Assembly: GCF_030656875.1 (NCBI RefSeq)
Contig: NZ_CP130943.1
Location: forward strand, 3,596,001-3,660,000
Reading direction: 5' to 3'
Source of the DNA: Prescottella sp. R16
GTDB taxonomy: Bacteria; Actinomycetota; Actinomycetes; Mycobacteriales; Mycobacteriaceae
Length of the DNA stretch: 64,000 nucleotides
Shown here: one piece after another, positions 9,145-17,030 of the stretch
Layout: each line of letters begins with the position of its first letter
Numbering within the stretch: position 1 is the stretch's first letter
The notes under the pieces: generated by a model
Databases searched by the model: none
Told to the model about the DNA's origin: nothing
Seen by the model: only the letters and a program-made list of their open reading frames with translations
Position numbers and translations under genes: made by a program

Positions 9145-11034
9145 CTATCCCGTGACACCGTCTGTGCGTGGCATGGACAGGGCCGCGAGTCGGCCCTCCC
9201 GGACCGCCTCGAGGGCGGTGCGCGGTGCGACGCAGTCGCCCACCCACGCCCCACCCATGCTCCCGGTCGACTGTTTGTTCGGTAACGGCAACGAACAGTC
9301 CACCAGCACCCTGCAGGCTACGGGGAAACGCTCCAGCGTGAACCGGTTTTCCAGGATCACCACGCCGTCCTTCCCGCTCACCGGAACGACCGCGAGATGC
9401 CGGACGATCCCGGCCCGCAGCACCCGCGCGTTCGCGTCCACCAGATCCCCCGTCGGGCCGAGCCGCGACCCCACGATCTGATCCGGCGTCACGATCGCCA
9501 CGTCGTGGCCGCGCTCGGCGAGCAACACGGCCACCGACACCGCGACCGGACCGCCCACCGGATCGAACACCAGCACCGGACCCTGCCCGATGTCGCTGCC
9601 GCTCAACACGTCTACCGAGCCGAGCACCTGCACTCCCGGACCGACCGGGAACGACGGCGGCCGCGACACACCACCGACCGCGACGACGTCGGCGCTCCCC
9701 ACTTCCGTGTCGAGCCGGACCCCCACCCCGAGCCGCCGGCACTCGCCCTCGAGCCAGTCCGCCAACAGGGCGAGCCGACCGCGTCCGGCACCTGCCGCCG
9801 CGATCCGCAACATGCCACCGAGCCGACCCGAACGCTCCGTCAGCGTGACGTCGAAGCCGCGCAGCGCGAGCACCCGCGCCGCCTCGAGACCAGCGGGCCC
9901 GCCACCGGCGACCCTGACCGTGCCGCCACCCGTGTCCGGTTCGGGTTCGGCGTCGACCGTCTCGAACCCGGACGACGGATTACCGATGCACGTCACCACC
10001 GGGTTCCGGGGGTCCCGCACCAGGCACGTCTGATTGCACAACACGCACGGCCGCGGCCGCAGTCCGGCTCGGACGTGTTCCACGAGATCGGGGTCGGCGA
10101 TCTGCGCGCGCGTCATCTCCACCAGATCGGCGATACCGCCGTCGAGGGCCCGCTGCGCCGCACCCGGGTCGACGACGCTGCCCTGCAACACGACCGGCAC
10201 CCGGCCCGCGACGACGTCCCGGATCGTCCGGCACAGCTCCACGTTGAAACCCGGTGCGGTGTGCCCGTCGGACCGGTACGACGCCACCGAGAACGGGCCA
10301 CCACGCACCACCGTGAGCAGATCCAGCGAATCGGCCAGTGCCCGGGCATGTTCGACGGACAGCTCTGGCGTGATCCCGGCCCACGGGGCGTGCTCGTCGC
10401 AGCTCAGACGCAGCGCCAGGACCCGGTCACCGACCGCGTCGCGCACCACCGCGAGCACCTCACGCAGCAGCCGTAGCCGATCGGTGCCGTACCCGTCGGT
10501 GCGCCGATTGGTCAGCCCGGACAGGAACTGCCGCAGCAGCGACGACGGCCCGGCGTCGACCTCGACACCGTCCACTCCGGCCGCGGCCGCCCGTCCGGCC
10601 GCATGCGCGAAACCGTCGACGACAGCAGCGATCTCGCGCCTTCCCATCTCCATCGGCAGTTCACGGGAGACCGGGTCCGGGAATCGGGACGGCGCCCACA
10701 GCGCCGACTGCGACCACGCACTCGACCCCTGCAGGCCGGTGTGGCCGAGCCCCGCGAGCACCAGCGTCCCGAACGGACGGCACGCGTCGACGACGGCGCA
10801 CCAACCCGATTCGCATTCGGCGGCGAGCGGCGCCCGCTCGTACGGCCAGTCGTCCGGATGTACGGACGCCGTCTCGGTGACGACGATCCCGGCGCCGCCG
10901 CGGGCCCGCCGCGCGTAGTACGCGACGTGCCGCGGCGACAGCCCGCGATCGTCCCCGAGATTCGTCTCGTGCGGACCGAACAGCACCCTCGCCGGCGCGG
11001 TACGACCGGCGAGGGCGAGAGGTCCGGTCAGCAC
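9145..11034 (-). CDS. Mycofactocin-system FadH/OYE-family oxidoreductase (type 1)
   Basis: A 629-residue paralogue of the protein at 6348-8309 with the same plan: FMN barrel (about 1-325), cysteine set C330-x2-C333-x3-C337-x11-C349 for a [4Fe-4S] cluster, and a C-terminal FAD/NAD(P) module with GGGPAGLEAARVL. The barrel shows changed active-site context (ASVHPDDWPYERAPL and NRRTDGYG remain). It starts with GTG 13 bases after the mftD stop and ends 9 bases before the SDR start, so mftD, this gene, the SDR and the second OYE form one transcription run. Function in mycofactocin electron transfer is inferred from recurrent linkage. Confidence 0.87.
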   Translation of the reverse strand: MLTGPLALAGRTAPARVLFGPHETNLGDDRGLSPRHVAYYARRARGGAGIVVTETASVHPDDWPYERAPLAAECESGWCAVVDACRPFGTLVLAGLGHTGLQGSSAWSQSALWAPSRFPDPVSRELPMEMGRREIAAVVDGFAHAAGRAAAAGVDGVEVDAGPSSLLRQFLSGLTNRRTDGYGTDRLRLLREVLAVVRDAVGDRVLALRLSCDEHAPWAGITPELSVEHARALADSLDLLTVVRGGPFSVASYRSDGHTAPGFNVELCRTIRDVVAGRVPVVLQGSVVDPGAAQRALDGGIADLVEMTRAQIADPDLVEHVRAGLRPRPCVLCNQTCLVRDPRNPVVTCIGNPSSGFETVDAEPEPDTGGGTVRVAGGGPAGLEAARVLALRGFDVTLTERSGRLGGMLRIAAAGAGRGRLALLADWLEGECRRLGVGVRLDTEVGSADVVAVGGVSRPPSFPVGPGVQVLGSVDVLSGSDIGQGPVLVFDPVGGPVAVSVAVLLAERGHDVAIVTPDQIVGSRLGPTGDLVDANARVLRAGIVRHLAVVPVSGKDGVVILENRFTLERFPVACRVLVDCSLPLPNKQSTGSMGGAWVGDCVAPRTALEAVREGRLAALSMPRTDGVTG

Positions 11035-11047
11035 GTGATGTCGGGTA

Positions 11048-12223
11048 TCAGACGCCCAGGTCGCGGCGGAAGCCCTCGGGAACGATCAGGTCGGACGCGC
11101 TCAGGTCGTGAATCGACTTGTGCCCCAGACCCAGAACCGCCGAGTCGATACCGCCGCGCATGATGTCGAGAACGTTCTCGACACCGGCCTGACCGTTGGC
11201 CGACAGACCCCACAGGTACGCGCGGCCGATCATGACGGCCCGCGCCCCGAGCGCGAGCGCCTTGACGACGTCGCTGCCGCGGCGGATACCGCCGTCGAGC
11301 AGCACCTCGATCTCGTCACCGACGGCCTCGGCGATCGCCGGCAGCGCCCGGATCGGCGCCGGGGTGCCGTCGAGGTTGTTGCCGCCGTGATTCGACACCG
11401 AGATCGCGGAGCAACCGGCGTCCACGGCACGCTTGGCGTCGTCGACGCGCATGACGCCCTTGAGCATGAACGGGCCGTCCCACTGCTCACGCAGCCATGC
11501 GACGTCCTCCCACGTGGGCAGCGGCGTGCCCATCCACTGGCCGTATGCACCGAAGAACGTGGGCGGCTGCTGGCCCGGCGCCGCCAGGTTCGGCGTCGTC
11601 AGATCCGGCACCTTGCCGGTCTTGGCGAACTCCCACAGCCACTTCGGCCGGGTGATGCCCTCCGGGGCGAACTGGAACATCGCCTTGAGGTCCATCTTCT
11701 CCGGGATCGCCGGGCTGCCCCAGTCGCGGCCGTTGGAGAACGACCAGTCGAGCGTGATGATCAGGCCCGTCGCACCGGCCTTGCGGGCCCGCTCCATGCG
11801 CTGCAGCAGCGTATCCCGGTCTCCGACCCAGTACATCTGGAAGAAGGTCTGCGGATTCGCGGCCGCGACCTCCTCGATCGACTTGCTCGCGAACGACGAC
11901 AGCCCGATCGCGGTACCGCGGGCCGCCGCAGCCCGCGCCACCGCGACCTCACCGTCCGGGTGCACCGCCTGCACACCCGTCGGCGAGATCATCACCGGCA
12001 TCGAGATCGGCTGACCCATCACGGTCGTCGACAGATCGCGCTCACCGGACAGGCCCGCGACGTGCGGGGCGAAACCGAGCTCGGAGAACGCCGCGATGTT
12101 GTCGTCGACGGTCAGGCCCTTCTCGGAGCCGGCGACCAGCGCCGCGTACACCGACTTGGGCAGCCGCTTCTGGGCGCGACGCTGCGCCTCGGCAACCGTC
12201 TCGAACCACGTGTTCTTGGCCAT
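11048..12223 (-). CDS. mftD: MftD, FMN-dependent mycofactocin-maturation dehydrogenase
   Basis: A 391-residue member of the lactate/2-hydroxy-acid dehydrogenase (LldD) family. The catalytic and FMN-binding motif SNHGGNNLDGTPAP and the phosphate-binding DGGIRRGSDVVKALALGA are intact. MftD oxidatively deaminates AHDP to the alpha-keto amide PMFT, giving the redox-active core of mycofactocin. The ATG (MAKNTWFETV) is chosen because the 18 codons before it lie in the palindromic repeat at 12261-12319 and do not resemble the family. A long hairpin separates it from mftC, so it may be transcribed at a different level from mftABC. Confidence 0.95.
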   Translation of the reverse strand: MAKNTWFETVAEAQRRAQKRLPKSVYAALVAGSEKGLTVDDNIAAFSELGFAPHVAGLSGERDLSTTVMGQPISMPVMISPTGVQAVHPDGEVAVARAAAARGTAIGLSSFASKSIEEVAAANPQTFFQMYWVGDRDTLLQRMERARKAGATGLIITLDWSFSNGRDWGSPAIPEKMDLKAMFQFAPEGITRPKWLWEFAKTGKVPDLTTPNLAAPGQQPPTFFGAYGQWMGTPLPTWEDVAWLREQWDGPFMLKGVMRVDDAKRAVDAGCSAISVSNHGGNNLDGTPAPIRALPAIAEAVGDEIEVLLDGGIRRGSDVVKALALGARAVMIGRAYLWGLSANGQAGVENVLDIMRGGIDSAVLGLGHKSIHDLSASDLIVPEGFRRDLGV

Positions 12224-12260
12224 GGGTGGAACTCTCTTCTTCGATCGAGCAGTGCGGGAC

Positions 12261-12319
12261 GTGTGGCCGAATGTCACCTGCGTTCAGTGCAACTGAACCG
12301 ATGTGACATTCGGCCACAC
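12261..12319. repeat. 59-nt palindromic hairpin between mftC and mftD
   Basis: Outer arms of 17 bases match perfectly (GTGTGGCCGAATGTCAC and its complement), an imperfect middle follows, and inner arms GTTCAGT/ACTGAAC enclose a 3-base loop. Total length and outer sequence match the hairpin at 16833-16891. It could terminate or attenuate transcription from mftC into mftD, or be a dispersed extragenic repeat. Confidence 0.85.
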
Positions 12320-12328
12320 GAAAGGGGA

Positions 12329-13546
12329 CTACATGCCGGCGAGCGGGTTCTCGTCGCAGATCTTGGCCGGCGGGCGGGTGAGCAGGGTCAGCGGGACCGG
12401 CGCCTGCGGGACGCGTCGTTCGGCACGTTTGCCGGTGCGGGAATGGTCCTGGCTGGACTTCGGGACGGTGCGCTCGGCCTCGAGCGCCGACGTGCCGTAG
12501 CCCTGCACGCATTCGGGATCCGGGCCGTCCATCGGCAGGCCGGTGAAGAACTTCGCCGCCATGCAGCCGCCGCGGCACGAGTCGTAGTGGTCGCACTTGG
12601 CGCACGCACCACCGGTCTGCGGCGACCGCAGATCCCGGAACAACTCGGAGTTCTGCCACACCTGCTGGAAACCGCCGTCCGAGACGATGTTTCCGGCGAG
12701 GAACTGGTCGTGGATCGCGAACGGGCACGCGTACACGTCACCGATCGGGTCGATCAGGCACACGACGCGACCGGCGCCGCACAGGTTCAGGCCCGGCAGG
12801 GCGTCACCGTACGCGGACAGGTGGAAGAACGAGTCACCGGTCAGGACACCCTCGCCGTTGGCGACGAGCCAGTCGTACAGCTCACGCTGCTGCGCCTGCG
12901 TCGGATGCAGTTCGTCCCACACGTCGGCGCCACGGCCGGACGGACGCAGCCGCGTGATCCGCAGCGTCGCACCGTACTTGTCGGCGAGCTCCTTGAACTC
13001 GTCGAGCTGGCTCACGTTCTCGCGGGTGACGACCACCGAGATCTTCGCGTCCCGGTACCCGGCCTCGGACAGGTTCTCCAGGGCGCGGACGGCCATCGCG
13101 AACGAGCCGGGGCCGCGGACCGCGTCGTTGACCTCGGCGGTCGCGCCGTCGAGGGAGATCTGGACGTCGACGTAGTCGGACGCGGCGAGCCGCTCGGCGA
13201 CCTTCTTGTCGATCTTGACTCCGTTGGTGGAGAACTTCACTCCCACCTGGTGCGACGTCGCATAGTCGACGAGTTCCCAGAAGTCCGAACGGACCGTGGG
13301 CTCACCGCCACCGATGTTGACGTAGAAGACCTGCATCTTCTGCAGTTCGTCGATGATCGACTTGCACTGTTCGGTGGACAGCTCGCGCGGATCACGGCGA
13401 CCCGACGACGACAGGCAGTGCACACACGACAGGTTGCACGCGTAGGTGAGTTCCCACGTGAGGCAGATCGGCGCGTCGAGACCGAGTTCGAACTGGTCGA
13501 CGAGACGCCCCACCTTCGGCGCGGGTGGCTCGAGAACTGAGGTCAT
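12329..13546 (-). CDS. mftC: MftC, radical SAM/SPASM mycofactocin maturase
   Basis: A 405-residue radical SAM enzyme. The cluster motif C37-x3-C41-x2-C44 (TYACNLSCVHC) binds the SAM [4Fe-4S] cluster, followed by the GGGEP motif. The C-terminal SPASM cysteines are present (LCGAGRVVC, ACPFAIHD, GGACAKCDHYDSCRGGC). MftC decarboxylates the C-terminal Tyr of MftA and then forms a Val-Tyr crosslink, with MftB delivering the peptide. It starts at an ATG 105 bases after mftB. The C-terminal tail of about 50 residues is basic and proline-rich, longer than the core fold requires. The 3' end abuts the 59-nt hairpin. Confidence 0.96.
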   Translation of the reverse strand: MTSVLEPPAPKVGRLVDQFELGLDAPICLTWELTYACNLSCVHCLSSSGRRDPRELSTEQCKSIIDELQKMQVFYVNIGGGEPTVRSDFWELVDYATSHQVGVKFSTNGVKIDKKVAERLAASDYVDVQISLDGATAEVNDAVRGPGSFAMAVRALENLSEAGYRDAKISVVVTRENVSQLDEFKELADKYGATLRITRLRPSGRGADVWDELHPTQAQQRELYDWLVANGEGVLTGDSFFHLSAYGDALPGLNLCGAGRVVCLIDPIGDVYACPFAIHDQFLAGNIVSDGGFQQVWQNSELFRDLRSPQTGGACAKCDHYDSCRGGCMAAKFFTGLPMDGPDPECVQGYGTSALEAERTVPKSSQDHSRTGKRAERRVPQAPVPLTLLTRPPAKICDENPLAGM

Positions 13547-13651
13547 GGGCTGTGTCCTCGAATCTGGAATGTCGGGAGATCCGGACGGGTCCGGTTCGGG
13601 TACAGACGATTTCGGGAACCTGGTTCCGGAAACCGAGGGACGAGACGATGC

Positions 13652-13954
13652 TCAGGCCGGCACGATCATGTGCGACTCGGCCAGGGTCTCGAGGGCGCGC
13701 AGATACGGGCGCGCCGCGTCCTGGTCGACGCCGTGCGCGGCGAGAGCCGCACCGATGTTCGGATGCTGGGGCAGTGATTCGACGATCTCGACGATGGTCC
13801 GGTTCTTCAGGAACGACAGTTTGCGTGTCCCGAAGTGGTAGAGCAGCGCCCCGAAGGGTTCGGGGCGCAGCGCCACCTGCGGGTGAAGCTTCCACGCCGC
13901 GTCCGGATCGATCGTGCCGACCGACGAGGGTGCGTCGACGGCTTGTTCGGACAC
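13652..13954 (-). CDS. mftB: MftB, peptide chaperone (RRE-like) for MftA
   Basis: A 100-residue peptide chaperone of the PqqD/RRE type. It carries the conserved MftB stretch AWKLHPQVALRPEPFGALLYHFG. MftB binds the MftA precursor and presents it to MftC. The GTG at 13954 is two bases after the mftA stop; a further upstream in-frame GTG lies inside mftA and is less likely. The 105 bases after its stop hold only short imperfect repeats (GGAACC/GGTTCC) before mftC. Confidence 0.94.
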   Translation of the reverse strand: MSEQAVDAPSSVGTIDPDAAWKLHPQVALRPEPFGALLYHFGTRKLSFLKNRTIVEIVESLPQHPNIGAALAAHGVDQDAARPYLRALETLAESHMIVPA

Positions 13955-13956
13955 GG

Positions 13957-14049
13957 TCAGTACACGCCGCACATGCCGTCGATGGACACCTCTTCGACGA
14001 GGGACTCCTCGACGAGCTGGTTCTCGGTGACGTTATCGCGATCGGACAT
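13957..14049 (-). CDS. mftA: MftA, mycofactocin precursor peptide
   Basis: A 30-residue ribosomally made precursor, MSDRDNVTENQ... ending in the diagnostic core IDGMCGVY. The final Val-Tyr pair becomes the mycofactocin redox moiety after processing by MftC, MftE and MftD. A strong ribosome-binding site (GGAGGAGG) lies 5 bases before the ATG. It is the first gene of the mftABC run and is divergent from mftR. The acidic Glu-rich leader is the usual MftB recognition part. Confidence 0.97.
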   Translation of the reverse strand: MSDRDNVTENQLVEESLVEEVSIDGMCGVY

Positions 14050-14175
14050 CGGTTCCTCCTCCACAATCGACCCCGGTCGCGGGGCCTGCCGGCCACAGGG
14101 ACCTGTTCACTGTGACTCGGTTCACCACTGTAATGGCATCCGGTGCACAATGGCCAGTGAAGGAGGTCACGAGCA
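14050..14175. promoter_or_regulatory. Divergent mftA / mftR promoter region, probable MftR operator
   Basis: The 126 bases between the two starts contain GTTCAC twice (around 14104 and 14120) and, on the mftA strand, a possible TGGCCA -35 and TACAGT -10 with an 18-base spacer. MftR is known to repress mft expression and to respond to long-chain acyl-CoA. The operator must lie here, but no perfect palindrome identifies it. Confidence 0.5.
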
Positions 14176-14805
14176 GTGCGCACCCGTAGGAACCCGTCGT
14201 CCCGCATCGGCCGACGCCCCACCACCACCCGCGACCGCATCGCGTCGGCCGGCCTCGAGCTGTTCGTCACGCGCGGATTCGACGACACCAGCGTCGACGA
14301 CATCGCCGAGGCCGCCGGCATCGCACGTCGCACGTTCTTCCGGTACTTCCCGTCGAAGAACGCGGTCCCGTGGGGCGACTTCGATGCCCACCTCACCGAG
14401 ATGCGCACGATGCTCGCCGAGGTGCCCGACGACGTCCCCGTCCTCGACGGCCTCGTCTCGGCACTGTTGGCGTTCAACACGTTTCCGCCCGAGGTGGCGT
14501 CCGACCACCGCGAGCGGATGCGCCTGATCTTCGTGGTACCGGCCCTGCAGGCGTACTCCGTCGTCATGTACGCCGGCTGGCGTCGCGTCGTCGCCGAATA
14601 CGTGGCCCGCCGACTCGGCATCCCCCCCACCGACCAGCTACCGCGCACCGTCGGCTACCTGCTGCTCGGCGTCGCGCTGGCCTCCTACGAGAGCTGGCTC
14701 GCCGACGACTCGTCCGACCTGATCGATCTGCTCACCCGCGGCAGCCACCTGCTCTACACGAGCCTGTCCGATCTGAACTCACTCGCACCGAACGAGGACC
14801 GATGA
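14176..14805 (+). CDS. mftR: MftR, TetR-family mycofactocin regulator
   Basis: A 209-residue TetR-family repressor. The N-terminal helix-turn-helix spans about 20-65 (TRDRIASAGLELFVTRGF, TSVDDIAEAAGIARRTFFRYF), with a helical ligand domain after it. MftR represses the mft promoter and is released by long-chain acyl-CoA in mycobacteria, linking cofactor synthesis to fatty acid supply. A GTG start follows AAGGAGG by 10 bases. It is divergent from mftA and overlaps the downstream methyltransferase by 4 bases (ATGA). Confidence 0.93.
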   Translation: MRTRRNPSSRIGRRPTTTRDRIASAGLELFVTRGFDDTSVDDIAEAAGIARRTFFRYFPSKNAVPWGDFDAHLTEMRTMLAEVPDDVPVLDGLVSALLAFNTFPPEVASDHRERMRLIFVVPALQAYSVVMYAGWRRVVAEYVARRLGIPPTDQLPRTVGYLLLGVALASYESWLADDSSDLIDLLTRGSHLLYTSLSDLNSLAPNEDR

Positions 14806-15611
14806 CCACGACGCTCGACTCCCTCGCCCCCTGCCCGCCCGGCCGCTGGACCCACGACCACGTCACCGTCGAACGGGTCCCCTCCGGCCCGATCGAACTC
14901 GTCCGCGACGGCGACCGGCTGCACGTGCGGCACTCCCTGGGCCCCGAATCGCTGAGCGAGCGTCTCGTCGCCGAGGTGACCGCATCCATCGGCGACGCCG
15001 ACTTCGGGCAGACCGAATTCGAGCTCACGATGGTCGGCCTGGTGCGCTCGACGGTGCCCGGCGCCCTCGAATCGTGGACGACGTACTACCGCAACTCGCT
15101 CGACGAACTCCAGGGCGGCACTGCCGACTTCGCCCCCATCCACGACAAGGCCGCCGAACTGGTCCGCGGCAGCGTCCTCGACCTCGGCTCGTGCTTCGGG
15201 TTCCTGCCGTTGCGTCTCGCCCGAGCCGGCGTCCCGGTGACCGCGACCGACATCCTGCCCGGCACCATGACCCTGCTCGACGCCGTCGCCCCCACCCTCG
15301 GCCTCGAACTCGACACCCTCGTGTGCGACGCCGCGCACGTCCCCGTGCCCGACGACCACGCCGACACCGTCACCGCCGTCCACCTGCTCGAGCACGTCGA
15401 CCCGGCCACCGGGGCCGCCGTCGTGTCCGAGGCCCTGCGGATCGCCCGCCGGCGGGTCGTCGTCGCGGTGCCGTACGAGGACGTCGCGACGGCCTGCCAC
15501 GGGCATGTACGTACATTCGACGCCGACGCCCTGCATGCTCTGGGCGCGTCCACCGGGCATCCGTTCGAGGTGTTCGACCACCACGGTGGCTGGCTCGTCC
15601 TCGAGGCCTGA
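14802..15611 (+). CDS. mftM: MftM, mycofactocin oligosaccharide methyltransferase
   Basis: A 269-residue class I SAM-dependent methyltransferase. Motif I is VLDLGSCFGFLPLRLARAG (near 121), followed by an acidic TATD and the HLLEHV motif. MftM is established as the enzyme that 2-O-methylates a glucose of the mycofactocin oligosaccharide. The ATG overlaps the mftR stop, so the two are co-translated. Generic methyltransferase is the fallback; linkage to mftR and the family sequence make MftM likely. A short GC-rich hairpin (15632-15650) follows. Confidence 0.9.
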   Translation: MTTTLDSLAPCPPGRWTHDHVTVERVPSGPIELVRDGDRLHVRHSLGPESLSERLVAEVTASIGDADFGQTEFELTMVGLVRSTVPGALESWTTYYRNSLDELQGGTADFAPIHDKAAELVRGSVLDLGSCFGFLPLRLARAGVPVTATDILPGTMTLLDAVAPTLGLELDTLVCDAAHVPVPDDHADTVTAVHLLEHVDPATGAAVVSEALRIARRRVVVAVPYEDVATACHGHVRTFDADALHALGASTGHPFEVFDHHGGWLVLEA

Positions 15612-15631
15612 GACCTCGAGTGCTCTAGCAT

Positions 15632-15650
15632 GCTCCCGCTGATCGGGAGC
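15632..15650 (+). terminator. Candidate terminator after mftM
   Basis: GCTCCCG/CGGGAGC stem with 5-base loop, 21 bases after the mftM stop and just upstream of the kshB promoter region. No U-tract, as is usual in actinobacteria. Confidence 0.45.
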
Positions 15651-15706
15651 CGGAACCGGAGAATTACGCTCTCCCCGGTAGCGTCGCTACGCTGCTACGC
15701 TGAAAC

Positions 15707-15720
15707 TAGAACACGTTCTA
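15707..15720. promoter_or_regulatory. KstR-type operator upstream of kshB
   Basis: TAGAACACGTTCTA is a perfect 14-base palindrome matching the KstR consensus TnnAACnnGTTnnA. It lies 38 bases before the kshB ATG and a few bases after a -10-like TACGCT, where a bound repressor would block transcription. KstR controls cholesterol-catabolism genes and is released by steroid-CoA intermediates. Confidence 0.87.
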
Positions 15721-15758
15721 CACATGCAGGCGTGATCCACGAGAGGACCAGAGTTCGC

Positions 15759-16814
15759 ATGACCACAATCGACGTGCCGCACAGCTCTCGATCCGCGGTG
15801 CTCACCGTGTCCGGGGTGATCGAGGAGACCCCCGACTCGCGATCGCTGGTCTTCGACGTCCCCGCGGACATGAAGAGCAAGTTCGACTACAAGCCCGGAC
15901 AGTTCCTGACGCTGCGCATCCCCAGCGACCGGACCGGCTCCGTCGCCCGCTGCTACTCCCTGGCGAGCTCGCCGTTCACCGACGACGCCCCCAAGGTCAC
16001 CGTCAAGCGCACCGCCGAGGGCTACGGCTCCAACTGGCTGTGCGACAACCTGAAGGCGGGCGACCAGATCGAGGTGCTGCCCCCGGCCGGCGTCTTCACC
16101 CCGAAGTCGCTCGACCACGACTTCCTGCTGTTCGGCGGCGGCAGCGGCATCACGCCCGTCATGTCGATCCTGAAGTCGGCGCTCACCCAGGGCGACGGCA
16201 AGGTCGTCCTGCTGTACGGCAACCGCGACGTCGAGTCGGTGATCTTCGCGGCCGAGCTGCGCGAGCTCGCCGCCAAGTACGCCGACCGCCTCACGATCAT
16301 CCACTGGATCGAGACGGTCCAGGGCCTGCCGAGCGCGACGCAGCTCGCGACGCTCCTGGCGCCCTACACCTCGTACGAGGCGTTCATGTGTGGCCCCGGC
16401 CCGTTCATGGACACCATCCACGAGGCCCTGGCCCAGGCCGGGATGCCGCGCGCGCAGGTCCACGCCGAGGTGTTCAACTCCCTGAGCGGCGACCCGTTCG
16501 CGGACGTCGAGCTCGAGGAGGTCACCGCAGAGGAGGCCGCCGACGCTGCCACCGTCGAGATCGAACTGGACGGCGAGACGCACAACCTCAGCTGGCCGCG
16601 GAAGCAGACGCTCGTCGACGTCATGCTGTCGAAGGGCCTCGACGTGCCCTACTCCTGCCAGGAAGGCGAGTGCGGCTCGTGTGCCTGCACCGTCCTCGAG
16701 GGCAAGGTCGAAATGGAGCACTCCGGTGTCCTCGACCAGGAGGACATCGACAACGGGTACATCCTGGGCTGCCAGGCCCGTCCCGTCAGCGACACCCTCA
16801 AGATCGAGTTCTGA
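15759..16814 (+). CDS. kshB: KshB, reductase component of 3-ketosteroid 9alpha-hydroxylase
   Basis: A 351-residue flavin/iron-sulfur reductase. An FAD-binding motif RCYSLASS (64-71), NAD-binding GGGSGITP (127-134), CGPGPFM, and a C-terminal plant-type [2Fe-2S] ferredoxin domain with C300, C305, C308 and C338 are all present. KshB passes electrons from NADH to the Rieske oxygenase KshA, which opens the steroid B ring. Length and motif order match KshB/HmpA. The ATG is preceded by GAGAGGACC, and the KstR operator 38 bases upstream supports the steroid role. kshA is not in this window. A 59-nt hairpin follows the stop. Confidence 0.94.
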   Translation: MTTIDVPHSSRSAVLTVSGVIEETPDSRSLVFDVPADMKSKFDYKPGQFLTLRIPSDRTGSVARCYSLASSPFTDDAPKVTVKRTAEGYGSNWLCDNLKAGDQIEVLPPAGVFTPKSLDHDFLLFGGGSGITPVMSILKSALTQGDGKVVLLYGNRDVESVIFAAELRELAAKYADRLTIIHWIETVQGLPSATQLATLLAPYTSYEAFMCGPGPFMDTIHEALAQAGMPRAQVHAEVFNSLSGDPFADVELEEVTAEEAADAATVEIELDGETHNLSWPRKQTLVDVMLSKGLDVPYSCQEGECGSCACTVLEGKVEMEHSGVLDQEDIDNGYILGCQARPVSDTLKIEF

Positions 16815-16832
16815 CGCTTCTCCCTTCTCGCG

Positions 16833-16891
16833 CTGTGGCCGCATGTCACACGCGTTCGGTCGAACCGAACGCGTGTGACATGCGGCCACAG
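16833..16891. repeat. 59-nt perfect palindromic hairpin after kshB
   Basis: Two perfect 28-base arms (left arm starts CTGTGGCCGCATGTCACACG) enclose a 3-base loop. It lies 18 bases after the kshB stop and would be a very strong terminator. Length and outer arms match the hairpin at 12261-12319, and the TGTGGCC start recurs in the shorter rpoC hairpin at 51985. Confidence 0.9.
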
Positions 16892-16965
16892 GCGTGTCCG
16901 GCCCCGAGTCGTTTCCGCGTCCCGATCTGCACGCATCCGTGACCGGAGTGCAATCCGGACAATAT

Positions 16966-16983
16966 TGATCGATCGGTCGGTCA
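16966..16983. promoter_or_regulatory. Candidate TetR operator upstream of the SPW-tetR pair
   Basis: TGATCGATCGGTCGGTCA is an imperfect 18-base palindrome (14 of 18 positions symmetric) about 48 bases before the SPW gene. CGATCGGTCGGTC-type sequences are common TetR-family targets, and a TetR gene ends this two-gene unit. Confidence 0.5.
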
Positions 16984-17030
16984 GGGTGACACTGAAGCCG
17001 GGAGGGGACTTCTCCTCGAGGAGGCGCGCC

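Noticed and set aside
12303..12500. Small plus-strand frame starting in the 59-nt repeat
   Set aside because: Overlaps mftC on the other strand; its start arises only from the repeat arm.
13547..13651. GGAACC/GGTTCC repeats between mftB and mftC as an operator or small RNA
   Set aside because: Too short and imperfect to separate from chance in GC-rich DNA.
16833..16891. The palindrome as an insertion-sequence end or attachment site
   Set aside because: No transposase or integrase nearby and no target duplication; terminator or dispersed repeat fits better.
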